From Gehongia tenuis (GTDB lineage: Bacteria; Bacillota; Clostridia; Christensenellales; NSJ-53): a stretch of 64,000 nt of DNA. Every line of letters starts with the position of its first letter. The first letter of the stretch is position 1. Below, one piece after another: positions 44,710 to 53,518 of the stretch. The stretch spans positions 372,001 through 436,000 of the forward strand of contig NZ_JACRSR010000001.1 of the NCBI RefSeq assembly GCF_014384795.1, in the 5' to 3' direction. A program made the position numbers and the translations under genes. The notes beneath the pieces were generated by a model. The model searched no databases and was not told the DNA's origin. It saw only the letters and a program-made list of their open reading frames with translations.

Positions 44710-46650
44710 ATGAACATCAAATTGGGAGAGCAAAACTTGTCCCTGGAGCAGGGCGCGCTGCCCCTTCATATCGCCAAGGCGTACGCGCCGAAGGAGATTT
44801 ACAAAAAGGCTCTTGCCGCCAAACTGAACGGCGAGACCATCGATCTGTTCCGCCCGCTGACCGGGGACGGAACGCTGGAGTTTTTGACCTTCGAGGATGA
44901 GGACGGCCGCTGGGCCCTCCGCCATACGGCGTCCCATGTGCTGGCCCAGGCAGTGAAGCGCCTCTATCCTTCGGCGAAGCTCGCCATCGGCCCCGCCACC
45001 CGGGACGGCTTCTACTACGATTTCGACGTGGAGGAACCCTTCACCCAGGAGGACCTCGCGAAAATTGAGAAGGAAATGGCGAAGATCATCAAGGAAAACC
45101 ACCGGATGGAGAGATTCGAGCTGCCCCGTCAGGAGGCCCTCGAGCTCATGAAGGAGGAGCCATACAAGGTGGAGCTCATCGAGGACCTGCCGGAGGGGGA
45201 GACCATCTCCTTCTACCGCCAGGGCGAATTCACCGACCTCTGCGCCGGACCCCACGTGCCCTCCACCGGCAAGGTGAAGCACGTGAAGCTGGAGTCCCTG
45301 GCCGGCGCCTACTGGCGGGGCAGCGAAAAGAACAAGATGCTCCAGCGCATCTACGGCACCGCCTTCGAGGATAAAAAGGAGATGGAAGCCTTCCTCGAGG
45401 CCAAGGCGGAGGCGAGGAAGCGGGACCACAACAAGCTGGGCCGGGAGCTTGGCTTCTTTACCACCGTGGATTATATCGGTCAGGGCCTGCCCATTCTGCT
45501 GCCCAAGGGCAGTAAGGCCGTCCAGCTCATGCAGCGCTTCGTGGAGGACGAGGAGGAAAAGCGCGGCTACATCCTCACCAAGACGCCCTTCATGGCGAAA
45601 GCCGACCTGTACAAGATCTCGGGACACTGGGACCACTACTATGACACCATGTTCGTTCTCGGGGACAAGGAGATGGATGAGCGGGGCGAGGAGGTTCTGG
45701 CCCTCCGGCCCATGACCTGTCCCTTCCAGTTCCAGGTGTATCTGAACAAGACCCGCTCCTACCGGGATCTGCCCATGCGTCTTGGGGAGACGTCCACCCT
45801 GTTCCGCAAGGAATCCTCCGGCGAGATGCACGGCCTCATCCGGGTGCGCCAGTTCACCATCTCCGAAGGCCATCTGGCCGTCACCCCCGAACAGCTGGAG
45901 GATGAGTTCAAGGGCGTGCTGGACCTCATCCAGTACCTGCTCGGCATTCTGGGCATCGCGGAGGATATCACCTACCGCTTCTCCAAGTGGGACCCGAACA
46001 ACAAGGAGAAGTACATCGGCAGCGCCGAGGAATGGGAGCGCACCCAGGACCTGATGCGGGTGATCCTGGACGACCTTCGGATCGACTACACCGAAGCGGA
46101 GGGCGAGGCGGCCTTCTACGGCCCCAAGCTGGACATCCAGGCGAAGAACGTCTACGGCAAGGAGGACACCCTCATCACCGTGCAGATCGACTTCCAGCTG
46201 GCGGAGCGCTTCGGCATGGTCTACACCGACAGGGACGGCGAGAAGAAGCACCCCATCATCATCCACCGCACCTCCATCGGCTGCTACGAGAGGACCCTCG
46301 CCCTTCTCATCGAGAAGTACGCCGGCGCCATGCCCACCTGGCTCTCCCTGGAGCAGTGCCGCATTCTCACCATCACGGACCGGGCCGAGGCCTGGGCGGA
46401 GGAGGTCAGGGCGCAGCTGGAGGCGCGGGGCGTGCGGGTCAAAATCGACAGCCGCAACGAGAAGATCGGCTTCAAGATCCGGGAAGCCCAGCTGGAGAAG
46501 CTGCCCTACATGCTGGTTGTGGGCGACAAGGAGGTCGAAAACAGGGCCGTGGCCGTCCGAAGCCGGGGGGAGGGCGATCTTGGCGTGATGACGCCCGCCG
46601 AGTTCGCGGACAGAATCGTCCTTGAAATCGCCTCCAAGGCCCATCCCTAA
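44710..46650 (+). CDS. thrS: Threonyl-tRNA synthetase
   Basis: This 646-residue class II synthetase has an N-terminal TGS domain (IKLGEQNLSLEQG). The editing domain has HTASHVLAQAVKRLYP and the SAD-type motif YRQGEFTDLCAGPHVPSTG. The catalytic core follows (FRKESSGEMHGLIRVRQFTISEGH), then the anticodon-binding domain. It is complete and of normal length. It is regulated by the T-box upstream. Confidence 0.97.
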   Translation: MNIKLGEQNLSLEQGALPLHIAKAYAPKEIYKKALAAKLNGETIDLFRPLTGDGTLEFLTFEDEDGRWALRHTASHVLAQAVKRLYPSAKLAIGPATRDGFYYDFDVEEPFTQEDLAKIEKEMAKIIKENHRMERFELPRQEALELMKEEPYKVELIEDLPEGETISFYRQGEFTDLCAGPHVPSTGKVKHVKLESLAGAYWRGSEKNKMLQRIYGTAFEDKKEMEAFLEAKAEARKRDHNKLGRELGFFTTVDYIGQGLPILLPKGSKAVQLMQRFVEDEEEKRGYILTKTPFMAKADLYKISGHWDHYYDTMFVLGDKEMDERGEEVLALRPMTCPFQFQVYLNKTRSYRDLPMRLGETSTLFRKESSGEMHGLIRVRQFTISEGHLAVTPEQLEDEFKGVLDLIQYLLGILGIAEDITYRFSKWDPNNKEKYIGSAEEWERTQDLMRVILDDLRIDYTEAEGEAAFYGPKLDIQAKNVYGKEDTLITVQIDFQLAERFGMVYTDRDGEKKHPIIIHRTSIGCYERTLALLIEKYAGAMPTWLSLEQCRILTITDRAEAWAEEVRAQLEARGVRVKIDSRNEKIGFKIREAQLEKLPYMLVVGDKEVENRAVAVRSRGEGDLGVMTPAEFADRIVLEIASKAHP

Positions 46651-46656
46651 AGAGGC

Positions 46657-46685
46657 TTGACACCCCGCTTTCCCTATGATAAACT
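46657..46685 (+). promoter_or_regulatory. Promoter for infC-rpmI-rplT
   Basis: TTGACA (46657-46662), a 17-nt spacer and TAAACT (46680-46685), just after the thrS stop. Confidence 0.8.
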
Positions 46686-46691
46686 AATACC

Positions 46692-46860
46692 CGTTAAGCA
46701 GAAGCTATCCACTTCTCACCCGCCGGCCGGTTGCCGGGCGGGTCACCCGGGCAAAAGGATCGGGCGCGGATGGGGGCCGAAGGGCCGCCCGGCGTTCGTC
46801 TTTAACCAGAGTGTTCATTCAATTCGGTGGGTAGCTATGCCCACCGAATTTTTTATCTTT
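46692..46860 (+). promoter_or_regulatory. Leader of infC with attenuator hairpin
   Basis: A leader of about 185 nt ends in a terminator-like hairpin: AATTCGGTGGG (46821-46831) with CCCACCGAATT (46840-46850), then T residues. In Firmicutes the infC-rpmI-rplT operon is autoregulated by ribosomal protein L20 binding in this leader and promoting termination; this arrangement fits. The L20-binding fold itself was not verified. Confidence 0.7.
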
Positions 46861-46876
46861 ACGGAGGTGTATCATT

Positions 46877-47389
46877 ATTAACATCGATTACATGATCAAT
46901 GACGAGATCCGGGAGCCCCAGGTCCGCGTGATTGATCAAAATGGCGAGCAGCTGGGAATCCTGCCGACCCGTCAAGCCCTGCAGATGGCCGAGGAGAGGG
47001 AGCTGGATCTGGTGAAGATTGCGCCCCAGGCCAAACCCCCGGTGTGCAAGATGATGGATTACGGCAAGTACCGTTTCGAGATGGCCAAGAAGGACAAGGA
47101 AGCCCGGAAACGGCAGAAGGTGATCTCCATCAAGGAGGTCCGGCTGTCTGCGACGATCGGTGAGCATGATGTGGAGGTCAAGGTCAAAAACGCCGTCAAG
47201 TTCCTGAAGGACGGGGACAAGGTGAAGGTAACGATTCGGTTCCGCGGGCGGCAGATCAGCCACTCCCAGATCGGCCTTGAGGTCATGAAGGACTTCTTTG
47301 AGCGGGTCAAGGACGTGGCGAACATGGAACGCCAGCCCAAGGTGGAAGGACGCAGTATGGTGATGATTCTGTCACCCAAGGAAACATAA
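46877..47389 (+). CDS. infC: Translation initiation factor IF-3, probable AUU start
   Basis: IF-3 binds the 30S subunit and checks start-codon pairing. The protein contains MINDEIREPQVRVIDQNGEQ, DLVKIAPQAKPPVCKMMDYGKYRFEM and the C-terminal KVTIRFRGRQISHSQIGLEVM domain. The first ATG (46892) is 22 nt from the only Shine-Dalgarno (GGAGGTG, 46863-46869). In-frame ATT codons at 46874 and 46877 lie 4 and 7 nt from it. A non-canonical AUU start is a known hallmark of infC autoregulation, so I place the start at 46877 (170 residues). Confidence 0.92.
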   Translation: MNIDYMINDEIREPQVRVIDQNGEQLGILPTRQALQMAEERELDLVKIAPQAKPPVCKMMDYGKYRFEMAKKDKEARKRQKVISIKEVRLSATIGEHDVEVKVKNAVKFLKDGDKVKVTIRFRGRQISHSQIGLEVMKDFFERVKDVANMERQPKVEGRSMVMILSPKET

Positions 47390-47404
47390 GAGAGGAGGGC
47401 GAAC

Positions 47405-47602
47405 ATGCCTAAGCTCAAAACCCATCGCGGCGCCGCCAAGCGGATCCGCCTGACCAAAACCGGGAAGGTCAAAAGAAACAAGGCCTATAAGAGCCATATC
47501 CTGAACAAGAAGAGCCGCAAACGCAAGCGGGATCTGCGCAAGGGGACCTATGCGACCAGCGCCGATGAGAAGAACTTGAAGCAGTTAATTCCCTACAAGT
47601 AG
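47405..47602 (+). CDS. rpmI: Ribosomal protein L35
   Basis: This 65-residue, very basic protein starts [23 protein letters not shown] and contains [20 protein letters not shown], the L35 signature. It lies in the conserved infC-rpmI-rplT order, 15 nt after infC, with GAGAGGAGG upstream. Confidence 0.97.
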   Translation: MPKLKTHRGAAKRIRLTKTGKVKRNKAYKSHILNKKSRKRKRDLRKGTYATSADEKNLKQLIPYK

Positions 47603-47620
47603 GCTAAGGAGGATTTCACC

Positions 47621-47974
47621 GTGGCACGAATTAAGAGGGCTGTCAACGCCCATAAGAAACGCAGAAAAGTTTTGAAGCTCGCCAAGGGTTATTTTGGCGC
47701 CAAGTCCAAGCAGTACCGGGCCGCCAATCAGGCGGTCATGAAATCCCTGCAGTACGCCTATGTGGGCCGCCGGCTGCGCAAGCGGGATTTCCGCAAGCTT
47801 TGGATCACCAGGATCAATGCCGCCGCCCGTTTGAACGGCATTTCCTACAGCCGTTTCATGAACGGCCTCAAGAAGAGCGGCGTGGAGCTCAATCGCAAGG
47901 TTCTGGCCGATCTGGCCGTGAACGATGCGCCCGCCTTCGCAAAGCTCGCCGAGCTGGCCAAGGAGAAGGCGTAA
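47621..47974 (+). CDS. rplT: Ribosomal protein L20
   Basis: This 117-residue protein starts [23 protein letters not shown] and contains [31 protein letters not shown], both strictly typical of L20. It begins with GTG at 47621 after AAGGAGG. It binds 23S rRNA early in assembly and probably also the operon's own leader. Confidence 0.97.
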   Translation: MARIKRAVNAHKKRRKVLKLAKGYFGAKSKQYRAANQAVMKSLQYAYVGRRLRKRDFRKLWITRINAAARLNGISYSRFMNGLKKSGVELNRKVLADLAVNDAPAFAKLAELAKEKA

Positions 47975-47986
47975 GACAAAGGCATG

Positions 47987-48028
47987 AGGGAGTCTGCCGG
48001 ACCCGCGAGGGACCGGAGGCTCCTTTTT
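47987..48028 (+). terminator. Terminator between rplT and the methyltransferase gene
   Basis: GGAGTCTGCCGGACCC and GGGACCGGAGGCTCC form a long stem with a GCGA loop and a few mismatches, followed by T5. Read-through to the next gene is possible, as its ribosome-binding site follows at once. Confidence 0.7.
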
Positions 48029-48043
48029 CGTAAGGAGGAACCC

Positions 48044-48829
48044 ATGCTCATCGAAAGCGTACAAAATCCGAAGGTGAAGCGGCTTCGGGCGCTCCAAAGC
48101 AGGAAGGGCCGTGAGGAGAGCGGCGAATTTCTGCTGGAGGGGCGAAAGGTGGTGGCGGAGGCGGCAAAAGCGGGCCTTCCCATCACCCTCGTGCTGGTGC
48201 GGGAAGGGGAGGAAGGCCTCTTTGCCCTTGCGCCGAAGGCTGCGGAGGCTCATACGGCTTCCGCACGGGTGATTGAGGCGGTGTCCGCGGCAAAAACGCC
48301 CCAGGGGATCGTGGCCGCCGCCCGGCTGCCCGAACCGCGCCTGCCGGAGCGGCCGGAGGGACTGTGGCTGGCCCTTGACGAGGTGATGGACCCGGGAAAC
48401 GTGGGCACCCTCATCCGCACCGCCGACGCCGCCGGCGCCGCCGGCGTGCTGCTCTCGGAAAACACCGCCGACCCCTTCAGCCCCAAGGTAGTGCGCTCCG
48501 CCGCCGGCTCCCTTTTCCATCTGCCCATCCTTCGGGGGGAGCTGGCGGGCCTCGTGGCGGCCTTTCGGGAGGCGGGCTACACCGCCGCGGCCGGCGATCT
48601 AAGGGGCGAGGACTTCTACGCCGCGCCGCCCTTCCCGGCAAGGACGCTCATCATCGTGGGCAACGAGGCCAGGGGCCCCCGGGAGACGGTTCTGGCCCTT
48701 TGCGACCGCCGGGTGAAGCTGCCCATGGCGGGCCGGGCCGAATCGCTGAACGTGGCCGTTGCCGGCGGAATCCTGCTGTACGGGGCAGCCTTCGGAACCG
48801 GCGTCCGCCGCGGGCCGGGCGAGAGCTAG
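48044..48829 (+). CDS. TrmH-family RNA 2'-O-methyltransferase
   Basis: This 261-residue SPOUT enzyme methylates a ribose in rRNA or tRNA. The N-terminal substrate domain starts MLIESVQNPKVKRLRALQSRKGREESGEFLLEG. The three SPOUT motifs follow: DPGNVGTLIRTADAAGA, IIVGNEARG and LPMAGRAESLNVAVAGGILLY. I take the ATG at 48044 after AAGGAGGAACCC. Its target nucleotide cannot be assigned; the position between rplT and pheS is conserved in many Firmicutes. Confidence 0.92.
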   Translation: MLIESVQNPKVKRLRALQSRKGREESGEFLLEGRKVVAEAAKAGLPITLVLVREGEEGLFALAPKAAEAHTASARVIEAVSAAKTPQGIVAAARLPEPRLPERPEGLWLALDEVMDPGNVGTLIRTADAAGAAGVLLSENTADPFSPKVVRSAAGSLFHLPILRGELAGLVAAFREAGYTAAAGDLRGEDFYAAPPFPARTLIIVGNEARGPRETVLALCDRRVKLPMAGRAESLNVAVAGGILLYGAAFGTGVRRGPGES

Positions 48830-48855
48830 GCGGGGGATCGCCCCCCCACCGGGAA

Positions 48856-49235
48856 GCCGCGGGCACTGCTCCACTCCGCCACGCCGCCCGGGCGCCGAAG
48901 CCCGTCCACCTCGTCCTGCGCACGCGAATCGGCCGCGGGCACTGCCCACCCTTGGAGCGGCGGACCCGCCCCGCCCGCCGCCCGGGCGCTGAAGCCCGCC
49001 GACCTCGCCCTGCGCACGCGAATTGGCCGCGGGCACTGCCCGCCCCTGGAGCGCCGGATCCGCCCCGCCCGCCGCCCGGGCGCTGAAGCCCGCCCACCTC
49101 GCCCTGCGCACGCGAATTGGCCGCGGGCACTGCCCGCCCCTGGAGCGCCGGATCCGCCCCGCCACGCCGCCCGGGCGCCGAAGCCCGCCCACCTCGTCCT
49201 GCGCACGCGAATCGGCCGCGGGCACTGCCCGCCGC
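48856..49235. repeat. Tandem repeat array, about 94-bp unit
   Basis: The element GCCGCGGGCACTG starts at 48856, 48932, 49026, 49120 and 49215, giving periods of 76, 94, 94 and 95 bp. Each full unit runs GCCGCGGGCACTGCCCGCCCC, a GGAGCGCCGGATCCGCCCCG-like part, GCCGCCCGGGCGCTGAAGCC and CTGCGCACGCGAATYG. The last copy ends 5 nt before the -35 of the pheS promoter. Three units hold the palindrome GCGGGCACTGCCCGC (49029, 49123 and 49218), also present at 4490. The open frames across it are compositional and show no protein family. Confidence 0.85.
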
Positions 49236-49239
49236 CCGG

Positions 49240-49268
49240 TTGACAAAACAAGGAACCCTTGTTAGACT
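49240..49268 (+). promoter_or_regulatory. SigmaA-type promoter for pheST
   Basis: TTGACA (49240-49245), a 17-nt spacer and TAGACT (49263-49268). Confidence 0.8.
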
Positions 49269-49274
49269 GGATGG

Positions 49275-49509
49275 GTAAAAAGCGCGGAAGAAGAGGAGTA
49301 GTTTAGGGAACCGCTCGAAGAGACGGGACGCCGCCGGCTGCAAGCGTCCTGGAGCAGGCCATAAATGAAGTTCGCTTCGGAGCTGCGGGCTGAAGGGAAG
49401 TAGGCCTTGCCGGGCGCCGGCCGTTACACCGGTGAAGAGGCCAGGGGAGGACCCTGGTGAACTTTGGGTGGTACCGCGAACCTTCGCCCCGATGGGGCGG
49501 AGGTTTTTT
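49275..49509 (+). promoter_or_regulatory. T-box leader of pheST
   Basis: The T-box TGGGTGGTACCGCG (49465-49478) is followed by a terminator (CCTTCGCCCC at 49481-49490 with GGGGCGGAGG at 49494-49503, then T6). Stem I has the same apical CTGCAAG loop as the thrS leader. The specifier is read as TTC (Phe) at 49371-49373 in the context TGAAG-TTC-G, colinear with TGAAG-ACC-G of thrS. Confidence 0.93.
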
Positions 49510-49533
49510 GATTTTGGAAAGGAGCAGGTAAGC

Positions 49534-50565
49534 ATGAAGGAACGCTTGGAAGCCCTTCGGCAAAAGGCGCTGGAGGATCTCAAGGGGATCTCCGATTCGG
49601 CGGCCCTCGAGAACCTTCGGGTGAGCATCGTGGGCAAGAAGGGTGAGCTGACCCAGTTTCTGCGGGGTATGGGCTCCCTCTCGCCGGAGGAGCGCCCGGC
49701 CATGGGCCAGATGATCAACGATGTGAGAAAGGCGCTGGAGACGGCGCTGGACGAGAAGGCGAAGAGCCTCAAGGCGGCGGAGCTGGAGCGCCGGCTGGCC
49801 GAGGAGGCCCTCGATGTGACCGTGCCCGGCGCAAAGCCGGAGCGGGGGGGACTGCATCCGGTGACCCTGATTCAGCGGGAGCTGGTCTCCATCTTCACCA
49901 GCATGGGCTTTTCCGTGGCCGACGGCCCGGAGGTGGAGCTCGACCACTTCAACTTTGAGCTCATGAACCTGCCGAAGAACCATCCCGCCCGGGATATGCA
50001 GGACACCCTGTACGTCAGCGAAAACGTGGTGCTCCGCACCCACACCTCGCCGGTGCAGGCCCGGGTGATGACCACAAAGAAGCCGCCCATCTACGTGGTG
50101 TGCCCCGGCCGGGTGTACCGCTCCGACGAGGTGGACGCCAGCCATTCGCCGGTGTTCCATCAGATGGAATGCCTGGTGGTGGACGAGGGGATCACCATGG
50201 GCGACCTCAAGGGCGTATTGGACACCTTCATCAAAAAGCTCTACGGCGGGGAGACCAAGACCCGGCTGCGTCCGTCCTTCTTCCCCTTTACGGAGCCCAG
50301 CGCCGAGCTGGATATCTCCTGCACCCTGTGCGGCGGCGAGGGCTGCCGGGTGTGCAAGGGCACCGGCTGGCTGGAGCTTGGCGGCTGCGGCATGGTGAAT
50401 CCCGATGTGCTCGACATGTGCGGCATTGATCCTGAAAAATACACCGGCTTCGCCTTCGGCTTCGGTCTCGACCGCCTGGCCAACATGAAGTACGGTATCG
50501 ACGACATCCGGCTGAATTTCGAGGGCGATCTTCGCTTCCTCGAACAGTTCGCAAGGGAGGGCTGA
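49534..50565 (+). CDS. pheS: Phenylalanyl-tRNA synthetase alpha subunit
   Basis: This 343-residue class II catalytic subunit has an N-terminal coiled-coil tRNA-binding segment (about residues 1-85). The core has HPVTLIQRELVSIFTSMGFSVADGPEVE, the motif-2 region VYRSDEVDASHSPVFHQMEC and motif 3 GFAFGFGLDRLANMKYGIDDIR. The start is the ATG at 49534 after AAAGGAGCAGGTAAGC. It is controlled by the T-box and followed 5 nt later by pheT. Confidence 0.97.
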   Translation: MKERLEALRQKALEDLKGISDSAALENLRVSIVGKKGELTQFLRGMGSLSPEERPAMGQMINDVRKALETALDEKAKSLKAAELERRLAEEALDVTVPGAKPERGGLHPVTLIQRELVSIFTSMGFSVADGPEVELDHFNFELMNLPKNHPARDMQDTLYVSENVVLRTHTSPVQARVMTTKKPPIYVVCPGRVYRSDEVDASHSPVFHQMECLVVDEGITMGDLKGVLDTFIKKLYGGETKTRLRPSFFPFTEPSAELDISCTLCGGEGCRVCKGTGWLELGGCGMVNPDVLDMCGIDPEKYTGFAFGFGLDRLANMKYGIDDIRLNFEGDLRFLEQFAREG

Positions 50566-50570
50566 GAAAG

Positions 50571-52955
50571 ATGAAACTGCCACTCAACTGGCTGAAGGAG
50601 TACGTACCGGAGCTGGAGGTTTCCCCGGAGGCGTACATGGAGAGAATGGCCCTCAGCGGCACCGAGGTGGAGGGCTACGAGCGCCTGGGCGAGGAGATCG
50701 ACAAGGTGGTCGTGGGCAAGATCCTGAAGATTGAAAAGCATCCGGACGCGGACCGCCTGGTGGTCTGCCAGGTGGACGCCGGAACGGATATCCAGATCGT
50801 GACCGGCGCGCCCAACGTCTTTGAGGGCGCCATGGTGCCGGTGGCGCTGGACGGCTCCCGCCTCCCCGGCGGCGTCAAGATCAAGAAGGGCAAGCTTCGG
50901 GGCGTGGTGTCGGAGGGCATGATGTGCTCGGGCAGGGAGCTGGGCGTCACCGACGACGACTATCCCGGCGCGGACGTGGACGGCATCCTCATCTTGAAGG
51001 AGGAGGACGAGCTCACGCCGGGCACGGATATGAAGGAGGTGCTGGGGCTCACCGACACCGTATTTGAAGCGGAGATTCTGGCCAACCGCCCGGACTGCCT
51101 CAGCGTGATGGGCATGGCCCGGGAGACGGCGGCGGTCTTTGATCTCGATTTTGAGATCCCCGCCATCGAGTACGAGGAGAGCAGGAACCCCATGCAGTGG
51201 GCGGTGTCTGTGGAGGTGGAGGACAAGGACCTCTGCCCGCGGTACATGGCCCGGGTGGTGAAGAACGTGAGAATCGGGCCCTCGCCGGCCTGGATGCGCC
51301 GGTATCTTCAGGCGGCGGGCGTGCGGTCCATCAACAACGCCGTGGACATAACCAACTTCGTGATGCTGGAGACGGGCCAGCCCCTCCATGCCTTCGATAT
51401 GCGGAACATCCGGGAGAACAGGATCGTGGTGCGCCGGGCGAAGGCGGGGGAGAACCTCGTCACGCTGGACGGTAAGGATCGGGAGCTGGACGAGAGCATG
51501 CTGGTCATTGCCGACGGCGTGGGCCCGGTGGGCCTCGCGGGCATCATGGGCGGCGAGAACTCGGAGATCAAGGAGGACACGGTGGACATCCTGATCGAGT
51601 CCGCCAAGTTCGACGGCACGAACATCCGGCTCACCAGCCGGAAGCTGGGGCTTGCCACCGAGGCTTCGGCCCGCTATGAGAAGGGCGTGGACATCCTCAC
51701 CACCCAGATGGCCCTCGAGCGTGCGGCCCAGCTCATGCAGCAGCTGTGCGGCGCGGAGGTACTGAAGGGCCGGGTGGACATTCTCTCCGCACCCATGGGG
51801 GAGCGGACGATCCGGGTGCCGGTGAAGCGTATCAACGACCTTGGCGGCGTTAAGATCGACGGCAGGGAGATGGCGGACATTCTGGACCGCCTGTTCATGC
51901 TGGCCAATCTCGAGGGGGATGAGCTCACGGTGATGGTTCCCAGCTTCCGCGGGGACATCAAGGGCCCGGCGGATATCGCCGAGGAGGTGCTGCGCCTCTA
52001 CGGCTACGACAAGATCCCCTACACCCTGCCGAAGGGCGGCGGCCACGCCGGCGGGCTCACCCCCTTCCAAAGGGATGTGGAGCGGGTGCGGGATACGCTG
52101 GTGGGCCTTGGCTTCTATGAGACCTACCATTACTCCTTCATGTCGGAAAGCGATCTTGCGGCGCTGCGCCTTCCGGAGAACGACGAGCTCCGGAAGGCGG
52201 TGACCATCCTGAACCCCCTCTCCGCGGACATGGGCATGATGCGCACCACCATGGTGCCCGCCATGCTGGACGCCCTCATCGGAAACGTGAACAAGAAGCG
52301 GGAGAAGGCGGCGCTGTTTGAACTTGGCCGGGTGTACCTGCCGGGGGACGGGGAGCTCCCCGAGGAGCCCGCCACCCTCTGCCTCGGCGCCTACGGCAGG
52401 GACATGGATTTCTACGGCTTCAAGGGCAGGATCGAGGCGCTCTTCGCGGCCTTCGGCGTTCCCGCCGTCTTTGAGAAAACCACCCGCACCTATCTCCATC
52501 CCGGCAGGGCGGCGGAGATCAGGGTGAACGGGGAGACGGTGGGCGTGATGGGCGAGGTCCATCCGCTGACCCTCGCGGCCTATGGGGCCGAGGGCCGGGT
52601 CCATGTGGCCGAGCTCGATCTCACCCGCATTCTGAGCCGGCGGGTGCCCGCCCACTACACGGCCGTGTCCCGTCATCCCGCAGTGAAGCGGGACCTGGCG
52701 CTGGTGGTGAAGGAGGAGGTCACCGTGGGCGCGATGACGGCGGTCATCGAGAAGGCCGGCGGCAGGCTGCTCTCGGACGTGCAGCTCTTTGACATCTACC
52801 GCAGCCCGGAGCTGGGGGAGGGCATGAAGAGCGTGGCCTTCGCGCTCACCTTCCAAAGCCTCACGCGGACGCTCCAGGATGAGGAGGTGGACGAAGCGGT
52901 GCGAAAGATTCTGGACCGCCTCGAGAAGGATGCGGGCGCCGTTCTTCGAAGCTGA
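50571..52955 (+). CDS. pheT: Phenylalanyl-tRNA synthetase beta subunit
   Basis: This 794-residue partner forms the alpha2-beta2 enzyme. Domains in order: an N-terminal EMAP-like tRNA-binding domain (VVGKILKIEKHPDADRLVVCQVDAG), the B3/B4 editing domain, B5, a degenerate synthetase-like core, and the C-terminal anticodon-binding domain (SRHPAVKRDLALVVKEEV...DIYRSPELGEGMKSVAFALTFQS). It is complete, and a bidirectional terminator follows. Confidence 0.97.
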   Translation: MKLPLNWLKEYVPELEVSPEAYMERMALSGTEVEGYERLGEEIDKVVVGKILKIEKHPDADRLVVCQVDAGTDIQIVTGAPNVFEGAMVPVALDGSRLPGGVKIKKGKLRGVVSEGMMCSGRELGVTDDDYPGADVDGILILKEEDELTPGTDMKEVLGLTDTVFEAEILANRPDCLSVMGMARETAAVFDLDFEIPAIEYEESRNPMQWAVSVEVEDKDLCPRYMARVVKNVRIGPSPAWMRRYLQAAGVRSINNAVDITNFVMLETGQPLHAFDMRNIRENRIVVRRAKAGENLVTLDGKDRELDESMLVIADGVGPVGLAGIMGGENSEIKEDTVDILIESAKFDGTNIRLTSRKLGLATEASARYEKGVDILTTQMALERAAQLMQQLCGAEVLKGRVDILSAPMGERTIRVPVKRINDLGGVKIDGREMADILDRLFMLANLEGDELTVMVPSFRGDIKGPADIAEEVLRLYGYDKIPYTLPKGGGHAGGLTPFQRDVERVRDTLVGLGFYETYHYSFMSESDLAALRLPENDELRKAVTILNPLSADMGMMRTTMVPAMLDALIGNVNKKREKAALFELGRVYLPGDGELPEEPATLCLGAYGRDMDFYGFKGRIEALFAAFGVPAVFEKTTRTYLHPGRAAEIRVNGETVGVMGEVHPLTLAAYGAEGRVHVAELDLTRILSRRVPAHYTAVSRHPAVKRDLALVVKEEVTVGAMTAVIEKAGGRLLSDVQLFDIYRSPELGEGMKSVAFALTFQSLTRTLQDEEVDEAVRKILDRLEKDAGAVLRS

Positions 52956-52961
52956 GCATAC

Positions 52962-52992
52962 AAAAAGGGTATGGAAAACATACCCTTTTTTT
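52962..52992. terminator. Bidirectional terminator after pheT
   Basis: AAAAAGGGTATG and CATACCCTTTTTTT form a stem with a 5-nt loop, shared with the convergent lipoprotein gene. Confidence 0.88.
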
Positions 52993-53000
52993 GCACTCCC

Positions 53001-53306
53001 TTATTCATCCTTGGCGCCCAGCTTGACGTTCTCCACAACGTGATCCGGGCCGGACTGACCGTAATAGACGATCACGAATGCGCCGCCGCCGGGAAGATCA
53101 TAGATCTCTCCGAACATGCCGGACAGGGCGCCGTCCGGTTCGCCCCAGGATTGGAGGACCGCGTCGCGGCTTATGCCCTGAAGGGCGTCCGTCAGCGCGG
53201 CCTCACCCATCCCGGGCACGGCGGCGAGTTCCGGGACCTTCCTGCCGCAGCCCGGCGCGAAGGCAAGGACAAGAATGAGCGCGAGGACGGCGAAAATTCT
53301 GCCCAT
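53001..53306 (-). CDS. Small lipoprotein, 101 residues
   Basis: The N-terminus MGRIFAVLALILVLAFAPGC is a type II signal peptide with the lipobox APGC, so Cys20 would be lipidated. The mature part (ISRDAVLQSWGEPDGALSGMFGEIYDLPGGGAFVIVYY) has the helix, G-E-P turn and strands seen in small BamE/SmpA-like domains of Gram-positive lipoproteins. No function is assigned. It is convergent with pheT. Confidence 0.75.
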   Translation of the reverse strand: MGRIFAVLALILVLAFAPGCGRKVPELAAVPGMGEAALTDALQGISRDAVLQSWGEPDGALSGMFGEIYDLPGGGAFVIVYYGQSGPDHVVENVKLGAKDE

Positions 53307-53458
53307 GGACGGGGCCCCCTTTCTCCCTTTGCTCCATTCTATCCGATTTGGGGCCGCGGTTCAAGGGCCTGCGTCCCGCGCCATCCGTCCCATGCGGCCC
53401 GCCGGTGCTCCCCTGCCCGCGTCCCATGCGGTTCCCGTACCGCGAAGGGCGGCGAATC

Positions 53459-53487
53459 TTGCCAAACGGCGTAGAATCGGTTATAAT
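53459..53487 (+). promoter_or_regulatory. Promoter for zapA
   Basis: TTGCCA (53459-53464), a 17-nt spacer and TATAAT (53482-53487), 31 nt before the start codon. Confidence 0.75.
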
Positions 53488-53518
53488 AGAGTATCAAAAA
53501 ATGTTAGAGGCGGTATTT

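Noticed and set aside
48856..49235. CRISPR array
   Set aside because: The repeat unit is about 94 bp with no unique spacers of 30-40 bp between constant repeats, and no cas genes are present.
48651..49772. Minus-strand coding sequence of 373 codons with repeated GRFACAGRGGRASAPG peptides
   Set aside because: The peptide repeat simply mirrors the DNA tandem array. The frame crosses the pheS T-box and lacks a ribosome-binding site.
50241..52856. Open frame of 871 codons on the minus strand
   Set aside because: Antisense to pheS/pheT; a GC-skew shadow without a start context or family motif.
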